From assembly GCA_035263125.1 (NCBI GenBank), contig DATFRP010000203.1, positions 21,757 through 85,756 of the forward strand: a stretch of 64,000 nt of DNA, read 5' to 3'. The position numbers were made by a program, and so were the translations under genes. Origin of the DNA: Gp6-AA40 sp035263125. GTDB lineage: Bacteria; Acidobacteriota; Vicinamibacteria; Vicinamibacterales; UBA2999. Position 1 is the first letter of the stretch, and every line of letters starts with the position of its first letter. This document shows, piece by piece, positions 9,059 through 17,683 of the stretch. Below the pieces are notes generated by a model. It saw only the letters and a list, made by a program, of their open reading frames with translations. It was not told the origin of the DNA and made no database searches.

Positions 9059-10231
9059 ATGAATCAAGACGATCCCGGCCTCGAACAACGTTTGTCGCGC
9101 TTCGAGGCGCAGTTAGATCGTTTCAGCCTGGCCCTTCACCAGTGGCAGGCTCGCGATCAGGCGCAGCGCGCCATCCTGCCTGACGTCGATCGGCGAATCC
9201 GATCGATCGAGGAGACGCTCGATCGCGAGTCTCAGGCATTGCGTCAGCTTCACGAGGAGCCGCTCAAACGCCTCCAGGCGCAGGCAGCCAGTCTCCAGGA
9301 ATTGTGTGTCACGGCTTCTGCCTCGGTGAGTGGCCTTGGCGAAGCCGAAGCCCGCCTGGTGGAGCTGCAGGCCAACGTCAGCCTGCTGCTGAACGAACTG
9401 TCACGAACGCTGCAAACGCTGATTACCGAATTGCAGGTCCGCGGTGTGACCGCAATCTCGGCTCAGAGCCAGCCCACGTCGTGGCCGCTCGAACGCGTGG
9501 TTCACCTGCACGACGAACTGCGCCGCATCGGCAACGGAGCGGCGGTTCCGGTGCTGGCTCCGGGACGGCGCGTCCAGGGCGCACGGACCTTCCATACCGT
9601 CGCAGAGGAGCCGGAGCCCACGCGCAGGACCGACGATTGGCTCGCGCTGCTTCGCCGGAAGGACGTTGCCGGCGGGATGATTGTCGTGGCCGCGCTGTTG
9701 CTCATCTTCGGGGTCGTGCGCTGGATCGAAGGACGTCTCAACGACGCCTCTTCCCGCCTCGCCTCGGCCGAACAACAGGTCACGATCACGACGCAGCTCG
9801 CCAATCAGGAAGTGGCGTCGGCGCGGCAGAACGCCGATCGACAGATCGCCGAAGCGCGTGGCGTGGCACAGCGCGCCGAAACAGTCGGAGCCATCCTGAC
9901 TGCCCCCGATCTCATCAAGTTCAACCTGACCAGCACCGGCGTAGATGGATCGTCGGCGCAGCTGCTGTGGAGTCGCACACGAGGACTGGTGCTCAGCGGC
10001 TCACGTCTCCCCGCCGCGCCACCCGAAAGCACCTATCAGCTGTGGCTGGTCACGAACACTCAGTCGGTCGGCGCCGGGCTCTTCGTCCCCGATGCATCAG
10101 GCCGTGCCACACTGGTCGTCGATCCACCGCCAGCGATCGCAGGTAACGTGGTCGGAGCGGCAGTCACCATCGAGCCACCGGGGGGGCGTGCGGCACCGTC
10201 GGGCAAGACGCTGTTGACGAGGTATCCGTAG
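9059..10231 (+). CDS. Coiled-coil membrane protein with RskA-like (anti-sigma-K) C-terminal domain
   Basis: The 390-residue protein has a long cytoplasmic helical region (1-120, coiled-coil-like, rich in Q, L and E). A transmembrane helix lies at about 203-222 (AGGMIVVAALLLIFGVVRW), followed by a second coiled region (about 225-285). The C-terminal domain resembles the extracytoplasmic part of anti-sigma-K factors (YQLWLVTN, then GRATLVVDPP and AAVTIEPPGG). The N-terminal zinc-binding anti-sigma domain of true RskA is absent and no sigma-factor gene is adjacent, so it is unlikely to be a simple anti-sigma factor. It is convergent with the pseudokinase gene, 15 bp away, and may be part of the same envelope-signalling cluster. 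Confidence 0.7.
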   Translation: MNQDDPGLEQRLSRFEAQLDRFSLALHQWQARDQAQRAILPDVDRRIRSIEETLDRESQALRQLHEEPLKRLQAQAASLQELCVTASASVSGLGEAEARLVELQANVSLLLNELSRTLQTLITELQVRGVTAISAQSQPTSWPLERVVHLHDELRRIGNGAAVPVLAPGRRVQGARTFHTVAEEPEPTRRTDDWLALLRRKDVAGGMIVVAALLLIFGVVRWIEGRLNDASSRLASAEQQVTITTQLANQEVASARQNADRQIAEARGVAQRAETVGAILTAPDLIKFNLTSTGVDGSSAQLLWSRTRGLVLSGSRLPAAPPESTYQLWLVTNTQSVGAGLFVPDASGRATLVVDPPPAIAGNVVGAAVTIEPPGGRAAPSGKTLLTRYP

Positions 10232-10246
10232 CGGCACAGCCCAGCG

Positions 10247-12055
10247 TCACTTGAACGTGACCGCCACCCCCGTCACCGCGTCAGGTCTCACCAGCACCCG
10301 TTGACGCCGCTCACCAAGCTGCGGATGACGGAACACCACTTCGTGCTCGCCGGGCCGGATCGATATGTTGCCCAGCGGAGTATCGCCTGTTGAATTGCCA
10401 TCGATCGATACAGCGGCCCACGGCGTCGCGTTGATGTTCAGCGTGCCGTTGGGAACCGCGATCGGCAGCGGTGCGATCTCTCCGGCCCTGACGTTGACCA
10501 GTCGACGCGTGCGATAACCGAGCGTGCTGTTGACGAACTCGAATTCGTGCTGGCCCGCGGAAGTGATGATTGGACCATCGGTGCTCGATCCGAGCAGCCT
10601 CTCCCCTTCGAGCACGTGCAACTGGATCGGCGCCGACACTCGAAATCCCCCGCTTCGGACCGATGGAGCCGTCGGGATGACCACTGTGGGAGGTTTGCCC
10701 GCGTTCTCTTCGGTAGCTCGCACCTCTGGAGCGATCTTCGAATTTGCCGGTGCCGTAGTGAGAGCAGGCGCGAGGGAAGTGGGTGCGCCATCCCCCGGAG
10801 GCGGAGTCAAGCGGGGTTGATCCTTCACCACAGGATCGACGTTCGGCCGCGACGGTGAAGCTGCCGGCGTCGCGACGGGGGAACGTGAAACAGACTCCCA
10901 GAAAGGCAGGCGAGGGGTAGAGCCCGTGAGAAGCCATCGACCAATGAACCCCGCCTCGGTGATCGCCACGATACCTATCGCCACGACGGCCCATCGCAGG
11001 GGACGCCTTCGACGAATGACCGGCATCCGGGGCCTGGGCGGGGCAACGTGACGCGCGGGTTCATCGACGAAATCGGGCGACCGCAACATCGGCTCGAGCG
11101 CCGGCGGCGCTGGCGGTGGTGAGGGCGGAGCCTCCTGAGCCGCGCGTCTCTGCGTGAGTTGACGACGTGGCGGCACATCGGGCCGACCGCGCTCGTCCCG
11201 CACATCGGCGAGCGCGACCTGCGCCTCGCGGGCCGAAGCGAAGCCAGGGTCCCGAAGCTGCAGTGCACGTTCGAGCCAGACGCGGAGCGATACGAACGTT
11301 TCCGGCTCGTGCCAGATGCTCCGGTCTTCGATGTAGTCGAGCAACTCCGCCAGTTTGTCGGGGTATTCGTCCGGTCCCAGGCGACGTCCGACCATGAGCG
11401 ATATCGCGACCAGGGCCACCTGCGTGACATCGCTTCGCGGATCGAGCATGAGCATGTCACCGGCCAGGGTTGACTGCACCGGCGCGAGGATCCCGAAGTC
11501 ACTCCACAACCGTGCACCGCTCAGCTCGAGACTCGCGAGCGCGGAGCCGACCATGTGCTCGCGAACCATCAGCCGCCCTTCGCTCGTCAGCACCAGTCGA
11601 TCGATCGTCACGGCGCCATGGGCGAAACCAGGTTCATGCTGGTGGAGGGCAACGAACGCCGGGACGAGCTGACGGAGCAGCCGCACAGCGAATCGTGCGC
11701 TCCTCGGCTTCTTCAACCCTTCCGCGAGGCAGACCCCTGTCGCATATGTCGACACGACGGCAAGGCCGTCTTCGTGTCCGAGCTCGGTGATGGGACGGAC
11801 CGCTGGAAACGCTGCATGGTGGAACGAACCCAGTCGCTCGACACGTTGACGCAGCGCCGTCTCGAACCTGGGGTTGGCAGCGAGAACCGGCTTGAATCGA
11901 AGAATCTCCCAGGACGGGGCACTCGTGTTGTCGAACATCAGGAGACGGTCACCGAGACCATCCGAGTGCCCTTGCGCGTACCACGTGGTCAGCCGCTTGG
12001 GCCCCTCGCTCGCTGGCGCGAACTGGTCGCCGGTCAGATCCTGAGCTGGGTCCAT
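10247..12055 (-). CDS. Pseudokinase with transmembrane helix and C-terminal PEGA domain
   Basis: Residues about 45-300 of this 602-residue protein align by eye to a protein-kinase fold, but the catalytic motifs are lost. HRD is replaced by HGA (146-148) and DFG by REH (165-167), and there is no clear glycine loop. A basic stretch (VIRRRRPLRW) leads into a transmembrane helix at about 352-372. A Pro/Ala/Thr-rich linker and a PEGA-like domain close the protein (about 525-600; INATPWAAVSIDG, then GDTPLG). PEGA domains are usually on the outer face of the membrane. It probably acts as a binding or scaffold protein. It follows the gene at 12199-13824 on the same strand after 143 bp. Confidence 0.8.
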   Translation of the reverse strand: MDPAQDLTGDQFAPASEGPKRLTTWYAQGHSDGLGDRLLMFDNTSAPSWEILRFKPVLAANPRFETALRQRVERLGSFHHAAFPAVRPITELGHEDGLAVVSTYATGVCLAEGLKKPRSARFAVRLLRQLVPAFVALHQHEPGFAHGAVTIDRLVLTSEGRLMVREHMVGSALASLELSGARLWSDFGILAPVQSTLAGDMLMLDPRSDVTQVALVAISLMVGRRLGPDEYPDKLAELLDYIEDRSIWHEPETFVSLRVWLERALQLRDPGFASAREAQVALADVRDERGRPDVPPRRQLTQRRAAQEAPPSPPPAPPALEPMLRSPDFVDEPARHVAPPRPRMPVIRRRRPLRWAVVAIGIVAITEAGFIGRWLLTGSTPRLPFWESVSRSPVATPAASPSRPNVDPVVKDQPRLTPPPGDGAPTSLAPALTTAPANSKIAPEVRATEENAGKPPTVVIPTAPSVRSGGFRVSAPIQLHVLEGERLLGSSTDGPIITSAGQHEFEFVNSTLGYRTRRLVNVRAGEIAPLPIAVPNGTLNINATPWAAVSIDGNSTGDTPLGNISIRPGEHEVVFRHPQLGERRQRVLVRPDAVTGVAVTFK

Positions 12056-12198
12056 TCCTTCAGCGTGCCCTTCATCTGCGCTGATAAGGCGTCAATCGAT
12101 TGTGGTGGTGTCGGAGGAATACGGAACCCATTGTGCACGAACCGGCGCATGAGTTGAAGCGCCGACAGCTGTTTTTGGAAAAAAATTTGCGGATGAGA

Positions 12199-13824
12199 CT
12201 AGCGGAGCGCGTTGGCGGTTGCGGACGCCCGCGCCGCCCCCACCAGCGAACCTTCGAAGGCCGCATCAGGGATCCGTGTGATCATCCCGAAGGCGGGCAG
12301 CACCTCGCCCGTGGCTTGCTCGGCATCGAACAGTCGCTTCAACCGCAACGACACGACCGCCGCCTGGTCGGCCGATGCCCCGTGCAGCAGCACCGCGATC
12401 TCCCGATCGCTCAGGATGCCAGCTCGATCGCCGCCGCGGAGCTGTCCCCTGATCCTGCCGAGCCACGCCGAGAGCAGGCTTGGACCTCGCGAACCGCCGG
12501 CCATCGACATGACGATGACGGTGGCATGGTGGCCCGCCGCCGCGGCCTCCCTGGCGAGTTGATCGAACAGCGTGTCGACCGGACGAAAACTCTGACGACG
12601 CTCGGATTCGTTCGCACGCTGAAGAGCTGCACGCACCCACGGTTGCATGGCGGCCGCACCAGCCTGGATGATCGCGCGCTCGAACACCGTGAACGGCATC
12701 TGCTCGCGATCGACCGCCACGACCATGACGCCGCCGACATCGGACACGCGGACGATCAGTCGATTGATCCGCGACTCATTCAATCCGGAAAGGAGCTCCG
12801 CCTGGCCGACCAACAGCAGCTGCCGACCGGCGGGGTTCATCACCGCGAGCGCGGCAAACCGGCCCCCGACGGCCGCGCTCACCTGCCCCAGCGCCGTCTG
12901 CGCCGCGCTCTCGAGCGACTCATTCTGCGGATGTTGACGCCGCCCCACTTCCGCGACGAGGCGGCTCGTGGTCATGGTCAGGATGTCGTTCAGCGATTCG
13001 CGCAGGATGTCGGCATACACCCTGAGCCTCACTTCGACGCGGTCGTCGATCATCCCGGAAAACACGAGCGCCCACTCGGCGTCGGTGCCGGTCCCGATTC
13101 GCAGGAGCAGCGTATCTCCGGGCTCCGCCGCCAGTTCGAGGCGATCGGCTTCCTCGCGCGGCAATCGAACGATTTGCCCCGCTCGAGGCAGGATGGTCGC
13201 GTCGAGCTGATCGGGCAAGGACCGGGGCGGAGCCGACATCGTGGAGATGTACTGGAAGAAACCGTCCGATGCTGCCGCTGCGTATGCACTGACGCGGACA
13301 TCGTCCCAGACGCTCAACGCCTCGACGAACGCACCGATCACTTTGCGGATCGACCCGCGCGAGGTGGCCTCGCGAAGGATGCGTCGGATCGACATGATCC
13401 GGTACTGTTCGACCCCGATCGCGGTCGGCTGTCCGAGGCTGGCTTCGATCGCACCCGTGAGCCAGGCACCGATGGACTCGAGATCCTGTCGGCACTCCTC
13501 GGTTGATTCGTCAGCCTCAGGACGACGTGCGATGAGCAGCAGGCCGGCGGGTGTCAGGGCGAAACAGAGCGCCTGCAGGCCCTCGAGGTCCAGCGGAACC
13601 GAGGTCCGCGATCGCATGGCCTCGGACATCGCGGTCTGAAGCGACGGATCGTTCGAAGTGATCAGCTGTCGAATGGCAGCCGCATCGAGCGAGGATCCGA
13701 CGGGACACACCAGGGCGTTGTGCGCATCGATCACCTCGATGACGAGGCTGAGCCTGAGCGCGACCTCGCCGAGCCACTCACAGGACTGTCGAGGGACGTT
13801 GCTCTCTGTATCGGATGCCTGCAT
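12199..13824 (-). CDS. Signalling protein with degenerate GGDEF-like C-terminal domain
   Basis: This 541-residue soluble protein has no signal peptide. Residues about 1-430 look like one or two sensory (GAF-like) domains, though I cannot name them firmly. The last 110 residues resemble a diguanylate cyclase fold: IRGQLRGGDRAGILSD, then REIAVLL and a helix of the kind that follows GGDEF. The GGDEF signature itself is gone, replaced around residues 462-481. The enzyme is therefore probably inactive and may bind nucleotide or partner proteins. It lies upstream of the pseudokinase gene on the same strand; both proteins being catalytically dead suggests a shared non-enzymatic role. Confidence 0.55.
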   Translation of the reverse strand: MQASDTESNVPRQSCEWLGEVALRLSLVIEVIDAHNALVCPVGSSLDAAAIRQLITSNDPSLQTAMSEAMRSRTSVPLDLEGLQALCFALTPAGLLLIARRPEADESTEECRQDLESIGAWLTGAIEASLGQPTAIGVEQYRIMSIRRILREATSRGSIRKVIGAFVEALSVWDDVRVSAYAAAASDGFFQYISTMSAPPRSLPDQLDATILPRAGQIVRLPREEADRLELAAEPGDTLLLRIGTGTDAEWALVFSGMIDDRVEVRLRVYADILRESLNDILTMTTSRLVAEVGRRQHPQNESLESAAQTALGQVSAAVGGRFAALAVMNPAGRQLLLVGQAELLSGLNESRINRLIVRVSDVGGVMVVAVDREQMPFTVFERAIIQAGAAAMQPWVRAALQRANESERRQSFRPVDTLFDQLAREAAAAGHHATVIVMSMAGGSRGPSLLSAWLGRIRGQLRGGDRAGILSDREIAVLLHGASADQAAVVSLRLKRLFDAEQATGEVLPAFGMITRIPDAAFEGSLVGAARASATANALR

Positions 13825-13988
13825 CAGTAACGGTCAGCACTGGCTCACGCGGAATGCGTGATCCAACGGCAGCTCATTATTGGCCAAACTGAATGCCCGT
13901 CAATCTCAACCATAGAAAGTTGGCGTGCACTCACCCTTTTGCAATGTGCACTTTGAATCTTGCACTTCATATTCCCCTGGCCGATCCC

Positions 13989-15647
13989 CTATGGTTCGCG
14001 AAGGCCGAACGTGAAGAGCGATGTTCCGGCCATGATGCTGACATACTGCTTGCCGTTGATGGCATAGGTGATCGGACCTGACGCGACCGACGGTCCGAGA
14101 CGGGTCTGCCAGAGCAGCTTGCCCGTTCGAGCGTCGAGCGCGAAGAACGCCCCGTCCCGTCCTCCACTGAACAGCATGTCGGACGCCGTCGTCAGCACGC
14201 CGCCCTCGGTCATCGGCGCTGACATTCGGTACGACCATCTCTTCATGCCGGTCTTCGGATCGATCGCCTGGATCGCGCTGTAGACATCGTCAGTCGTGGC
14301 ACCCAGTCGTGGAAAGAGTCCTGCGAAGCCCTGGCCCTCTCGGAATACCGGAGGCGTGTCGGCCTTGATGTAAGTCGTCGACGTGTTCTCCCACGTTGGC
14401 ACGTAGAAGAGACCCGTTCGCGGACTGTATGACGGGTTGTACCAGTTCGTGCCGCCCTGATTGCCGGGATAGACGAGGGTGCCTTCCTTCGTGGGAGCGA
14501 TTCCGGGCACTGGAATGGGACGTCCTTTCGGATCGAAGCCATCGGCCCAATTCACTTTGACGAACGGCTGCCCTTTGAGGAACTCGCCGGTCGCGCGATC
14601 GAGGACATACGACATGCCATTCCGATTGGCCCAGAGCATCACCTTGCGCGCGCGTCCCTGCCATTCCATGTCGGCCAGCACCGGGATCTGGGTCGAGTCC
14701 CAGTCGAACTCGTTGTGCGGTGAGAACTGGTAGTGCCACTTCAGTTTTCCCGTATCCGGATCGAGCGCGATCACCGAACAGGTGTACAGGTTGTCGCCGA
14801 GTCGTCCCGCGCCGTCCCAGTCCGGCCCGGGATTGCCAGTGCCCCAGTAGGTGAGGTTCAGGTCGGGATCGTAGGAGCCGGTCACCCAGATGGGACCACC
14901 GCCGTGCATCCACGAGTCTCCACTCCAGGACTCGTGCCCCGGCTCTCCCGGCCCTGGTACGACATGGAAGCGCCACACTTCCTTGCCGGTCTTCACGTCC
15001 CACGCGGCGATGAATCCGCGCACGCCGAACTCGCCGCCCGACGATCCCGCAATCACTTTGTCCTTTACGACGAGTGGAGCCAGCGTGAACGCGTAGCCTT
15101 GCTTCGGGTCGGCGGCCGGCTCGGTCTTCCACAGTTCCTTTCCGTTTCTCGCGTCGATCGCGATCATCCGCGTGTCGAACGCCGCGAGAAAGATCGTGTC
15201 GCCGGCAATCGCCAGGCCTCGAGAGACCTTTCCGCAGCAGTTTCGCGCGGCTGGATCCGGCGTGTACGAATAAGCCCAGATCTGTTTGCCGGTCGCGGCG
15301 TCGAGCGCGATCACGTCGTTGATGCCCTGGATCGTGTACATCGTGCCGTTCACGACGAGCGGCGTGACCTGATGCCGTTCCAGCGAGCGAGCCTGAAAGA
15401 CCCACTTCAGCTCCAGATCACGCGCGTTGGCCGGTTTGATGTTCGTCAGCAGGCTGTGGCGTTGACCGGAGAGGCCGCCCGAATACGTCAGCCAGTTCTG
15501 TGGCTCCCTGGTCGATTGCAGAATCCGATCGAAAGTGACGTTCGGTGCAGGGACTTCCCCATTCGGCGGCGGCGCGAACGGCGGCGGCTCCTGGGCCAGC
15601 AGCGTCGCCGACAGCAGCACGAACACACAGACGCGAGCGATCATCAC
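13989..15647 (-). CDS. PQQ-dependent alcohol dehydrogenase, lanthanide-type active site
   Basis: This is a 552-residue periplasmic quinoprotein with a signal peptide (about 1-18) and an eight-bladed propeller. It shows the adjacent-cysteine pair Cys137-Cys138 that contacts PQQ. Metal ligands are Glu206 (GGEFGVRG) and Asn272 (GTGNPGP). The catalytic aspartate is Asp315 in HNEFDWDST, with a second aspartate, Asp317, two residues later. An Asp at that position marks rare-earth-dependent XoxF/PedH-type enzymes, whereas calcium enzymes have Ala, Ser or Thr there. No CxxCH heme motif is present, so electrons must go to a separate cytochrome. The substrate alcohol is unknown. A 164-bp spacer separates it from the next minus-strand gene. 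Confidence 0.85.
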   Translation of the reverse strand: MMIARVCVFVLLSATLLAQEPPPFAPPPNGEVPAPNVTFDRILQSTREPQNWLTYSGGLSGQRHSLLTNIKPANARDLELKWVFQARSLERHQVTPLVVNGTMYTIQGINDVIALDAATGKQIWAYSYTPDPAARNCCGKVSRGLAIAGDTIFLAAFDTRMIAIDARNGKELWKTEPAADPKQGYAFTLAPLVVKDKVIAGSSGGEFGVRGFIAAWDVKTGKEVWRFHVVPGPGEPGHESWSGDSWMHGGGPIWVTGSYDPDLNLTYWGTGNPGPDWDGAGRLGDNLYTCSVIALDPDTGKLKWHYQFSPHNEFDWDSTQIPVLADMEWQGRARKVMLWANRNGMSYVLDRATGEFLKGQPFVKVNWADGFDPKGRPIPVPGIAPTKEGTLVYPGNQGGTNWYNPSYSPRTGLFYVPTWENTSTTYIKADTPPVFREGQGFAGLFPRLGATTDDVYSAIQAIDPKTGMKRWSYRMSAPMTEGGVLTTASDMLFSGGRDGAFFALDARTGKLLWQTRLGPSVASGPITYAINGKQYVSIMAGTSLFTFGLREP

Positions 15648-15750
15648 AGCCTGCCTTTCAGATTGCGGCTGATCTTAATACGGGGTGCCCAATGCCGTTG
15701 ATCGCTTCGGGTAGAATGAGCGCCTGTCGCGCAACGAGAGGAAGAAGACG

Positions 15751-16245
15751 ATGGCCAAATCGACGAAGCGGTCGAGAGCGAAGAAGACGCGTCCGGCGAG
15801 GCGACCGGTCGTCCGCGCGAAGGCGAAAGCACGAAAAGCATCGAAGCCGCGTCCAGCGTCGCGTGCGGGCAACCCGCTACTCGCGGCCATGAGCGGAACC
15901 GAGCGCCGCGATATCGGTCACGTGAAGCTCGATGTCGCGCGGACCGGTGGCGCACGCGTCAAGCGCATGGTCTATCCGCCGGGATTCCACTGGTCGAAGG
16001 ACATGAAGCCGATGGTCGGCACCGACCTCTGCATGCACGCCCACGTCGGCTTTCTCGCCCACGGCGAGATCCACATCGAGTACCCCGACGGCTGCAAGAT
16101 CGAATGCAAGGCGCCGCAGATTATTGCGATCGAGCCGGGGCACGATGGCTGGGTGGTGGGAAACGAACCGGTCGTGCTGATCGAGTTCGATTTCGAAGGG
16201 GACACCGTCCAGCGTCTCGGGATGCCGGACGGGCATCGGCATTGA
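15751..16245 (+). CDS. Cupin-fold protein with histone-H1-like basic tail
   Basis: The 164-residue protein joins a Lys/Arg/Ala/Pro-rich N-terminus (about 1-45; AKSTKRSRAKKTRPARRP, then RAKAKARKASKPR) to a small beta-barrel resembling a cupin (about 60-160). The barrel contains MHAHVGFLAHGEIHIEYPDG and GHDGWVVGNEPV; the histidines there could bind metal. The tail resembles bacterial histone-like or H1-like DNA-binding tails, which would bring the barrel to DNA or RNA. It is a single gene, divergent from the PQQ dehydrogenase and followed by a palindromic repeat. The tail could also be a simple low-complexity extension. Confidence 0.7.
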   Translation: MAKSTKRSRAKKTRPARRPVVRAKAKARKASKPRPASRAGNPLLAAMSGTERRDIGHVKLDVARTGGARVKRMVYPPGFHWSKDMKPMVGTDLCMHAHVGFLAHGEIHIEYPDGCKIECKAPQIIAIEPGHDGWVVGNEPVVLIEFDFEGDTVQRLGMPDGHRH

Positions 16246-16251
16246 GTCGGT

Positions 16252-16273
16252 GGGCCGCCTTCAGGGGCGGCCC
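16252..16273. repeat. GC-rich palindromic repeat between convergent genes
   Basis: GGGCCGCC and GGCGGCCC arms flank a short TTCAGG loop. It lies 7 bp after the cupin gene and 9 bp before the 3' end of the convergent minus-strand gene, so the hairpin could stop transcription from both sides, although no T-run follows. Confidence 0.6.
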
Positions 16274-16281
16274 GATCCTAC

Positions 16282-16650
16282 CTATCGCGCGGGAGCGCGA
16301 ACCGCCTTCCACGTCATGTTGCCGACGTTCATCGAGAGCTCGCCCGCGAGCGAGCCGTCCGGTTGCAACCTGCCTGTGGCTGAGAGCTGAACGCCTTCTA
16401 CTCCGCCGGTGAACGTGATCGTCTCCTTCTCGAATTCCCCTTTGATCGGGATCGGGCCATGAGGACTCTGCAGCGTTCCCGTAATCGCCTTGCCGGTCTG
16501 CTCGAGTGTCATGGTCAGCGTCATGCCCTCGACCGTGAACGTCCAGTCGCCGGCAACGGCTTTCTCTTCGGCATACGCCACGGTCGCGAGCGCAGCCACC
16601 ACCATCGCGAGCAGCACACGAGCCACCAGCCTGCTGATGCGTTGATTCAT
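16282..16650 (-). CDS. Small secreted beta-rich protein (lipocalin-like)
   Basis: The 122-residue product has a clear signal peptide (MNQRISRLVARVLLAMVV, cleaved near AYAEE). A beta-rich domain follows, starting GDWTFTVEGMTLTMTLEQ and repeating GKAITGTL-like strands. The ATG at 16650 is chosen because an AGGAG motif lies about seven bases upstream; a longer reading frame reaching 16716 has no such signal. A similar small protein is encoded at 61666-62037. Function unknown; probably periplasmic. Confidence 0.7.
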   Translation of the reverse strand: MNQRISRLVARVLLAMVVAALATVAYAEEKAVAGDWTFTVEGMTLTMTLEQTGKAITGTLQSPHGPIPIKGEFEKETITFTGGVEGVQLSATGRLQPDGSLAGELSMNVGNMTWKAVRAPAR

Positions 16651-16732
16651 CTGTTTCTCCTGAGACTCCGGAGAGTACGTATTGGCTGCTGAACCGTTCT
16701 TGAACGCGCCGTTCATCTCCCGTTCAGAAACG

Positions 16733-17125
16733 TCAAATCACCGCAATCGCTTCGATCTCGATCATCCAGTCCGGATGCGCCAGCGACGAGATCTCGACGA
16801 GCGTCGACGCCGGGCCCTTCTTGCCGAAGAACTCCTCGCGAATCGGCGCGAGATCGACGCGATACAGCATGTCGGTCACATAGGTCGTGATCTTGACGAT
16901 GTTGGCCATCGTCCCGCCCTGCGACTCGACCAGCGCTTTGATCGCTTCATACGCGCCGCGCGCCTGTGCCTTGAAGTCGCCGCGATGTGCGACGCCCCCG
17001 TCAGGTGTGTACGCGACCTGCCCGGACAGAAACAGGATGGTTTGTGCCTGACTGACTTTGATGCCCTGGCTGTAAGTCGCGGGGTCAAAGACACCGGGCG
17101 CGCAGAACTTTTCGATCGTTGCCAT
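16733..17125 (-). CDS. Rid family (YjgF/YER057c/UK114) protein lacking the canonical arginine
   Basis: The 130-residue protein matches the Rid family: SQAQTILFLSGQVAYTPDG, ALVESQGGTMANIVKITTYV and the C-terminal IEIEAIAV. Classic RidA deaminates reactive enamine/imine intermediates using an arginine in a PAR(S/T) motif; here the block reads GPASTLVEI and that arginine is missing. It is therefore more likely a divergent Rid subgroup member with another activity. A GAGGAG ribosome binding site precedes the ATG. It lies downstream of the DUF6152 gene on the same strand after a 145-bp gap. Confidence 0.85.
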   Translation of the reverse strand: MATIEKFCAPGVFDPATYSQGIKVSQAQTILFLSGQVAYTPDGGVAHRGDFKAQARGAYEAIKALVESQGGTMANIVKITTYVTDMLYRVDLAPIREEFFGKKGPASTLVEISSLAHPDWMIEIEAIAVI

Positions 17126-17270
17126 CTCATCTCCTCGGGAATCACATACTGCGGGTGGGTGAGTAGTCTACGGCGTGACTGCAGCCAATCTGACGACGCG
17201 AGTGTCCGATTGACCGCAGTCGCCGTTCGCGGGCGTCTTCGTACTGAACGACGTGGAGGTCTGCGAACGC

Positions 17271-17678
17271 TTACTTCTTCTCGTACGGGGCGCCGGTCCC
17301 CGACGAGCCGAGGAACACGGTCTGTCCGTTGGGCAGCGTCAAGTCTCGCCCGTTCGCGCGATGCGATCCATCCTTCGACTGATAGCCGTCGACGACGATC
17401 TCGGTGCCTTTGGGCAACGACTCCTTCGTGAGCCCACGCCTCAGGAGCGTATTCGGTGTTCCTGTTTCGATCATCCATTCCTCGACGGTGCCATCGGGTT
17501 TCTTCACGTCGACGTAGATCCAGGCGTGAGGGTTGACCCACAGCATCTTGGTCACCACTCCCTTGAACTTGACCGGCTTGTTCGCATCGAACTCCGCGTT
17601 GAACGCGTGATGCGGCAGCGCCGGCGTCGCCACGATCAGAAACGACAGTGCGGCAACGAGCGATCGGAAGGTTCGCAT
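17271..17678 (-). CDS. DUF6152-like secreted protein
   Basis: This 135-residue protein has a signal peptide (MRTFRSLVAALSFLIV, cleaved near ALPHH). The mature part starts HHAFNAEFDANKPVKFKGVV and includes MLWVNPHAWIYVDVK, the hallmark of the DUF6152 family. The ATG at 17678 has an AGAGG motif eight bases upstream; a GTG nine bases earlier is the alternative. It is the last gene of a tight three-gene set with the two genes at 17684-18727 and 18733-19620, each about 5 bp apart. The family has no established function. Confidence 0.8.
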   Translation of the reverse strand: MRTFRSLVAALSFLIVATPALPHHAFNAEFDANKPVKFKGVVTKMLWVNPHAWIYVDVKKPDGTVEEWMIETGTPNTLLRRGLTKESLPKGTEIVVDGYQSKDGSHRANGRDLTLPNGQTVFLGSSGTGAPYEKK

Positions 17679-17683
17679 GGGGA

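Noticed and set aside
9059..10231. True anti-sigma-K factor
   Set aside because: The N-terminal zinc-type anti-sigma domain is missing and no sigma-factor gene is adjacent.
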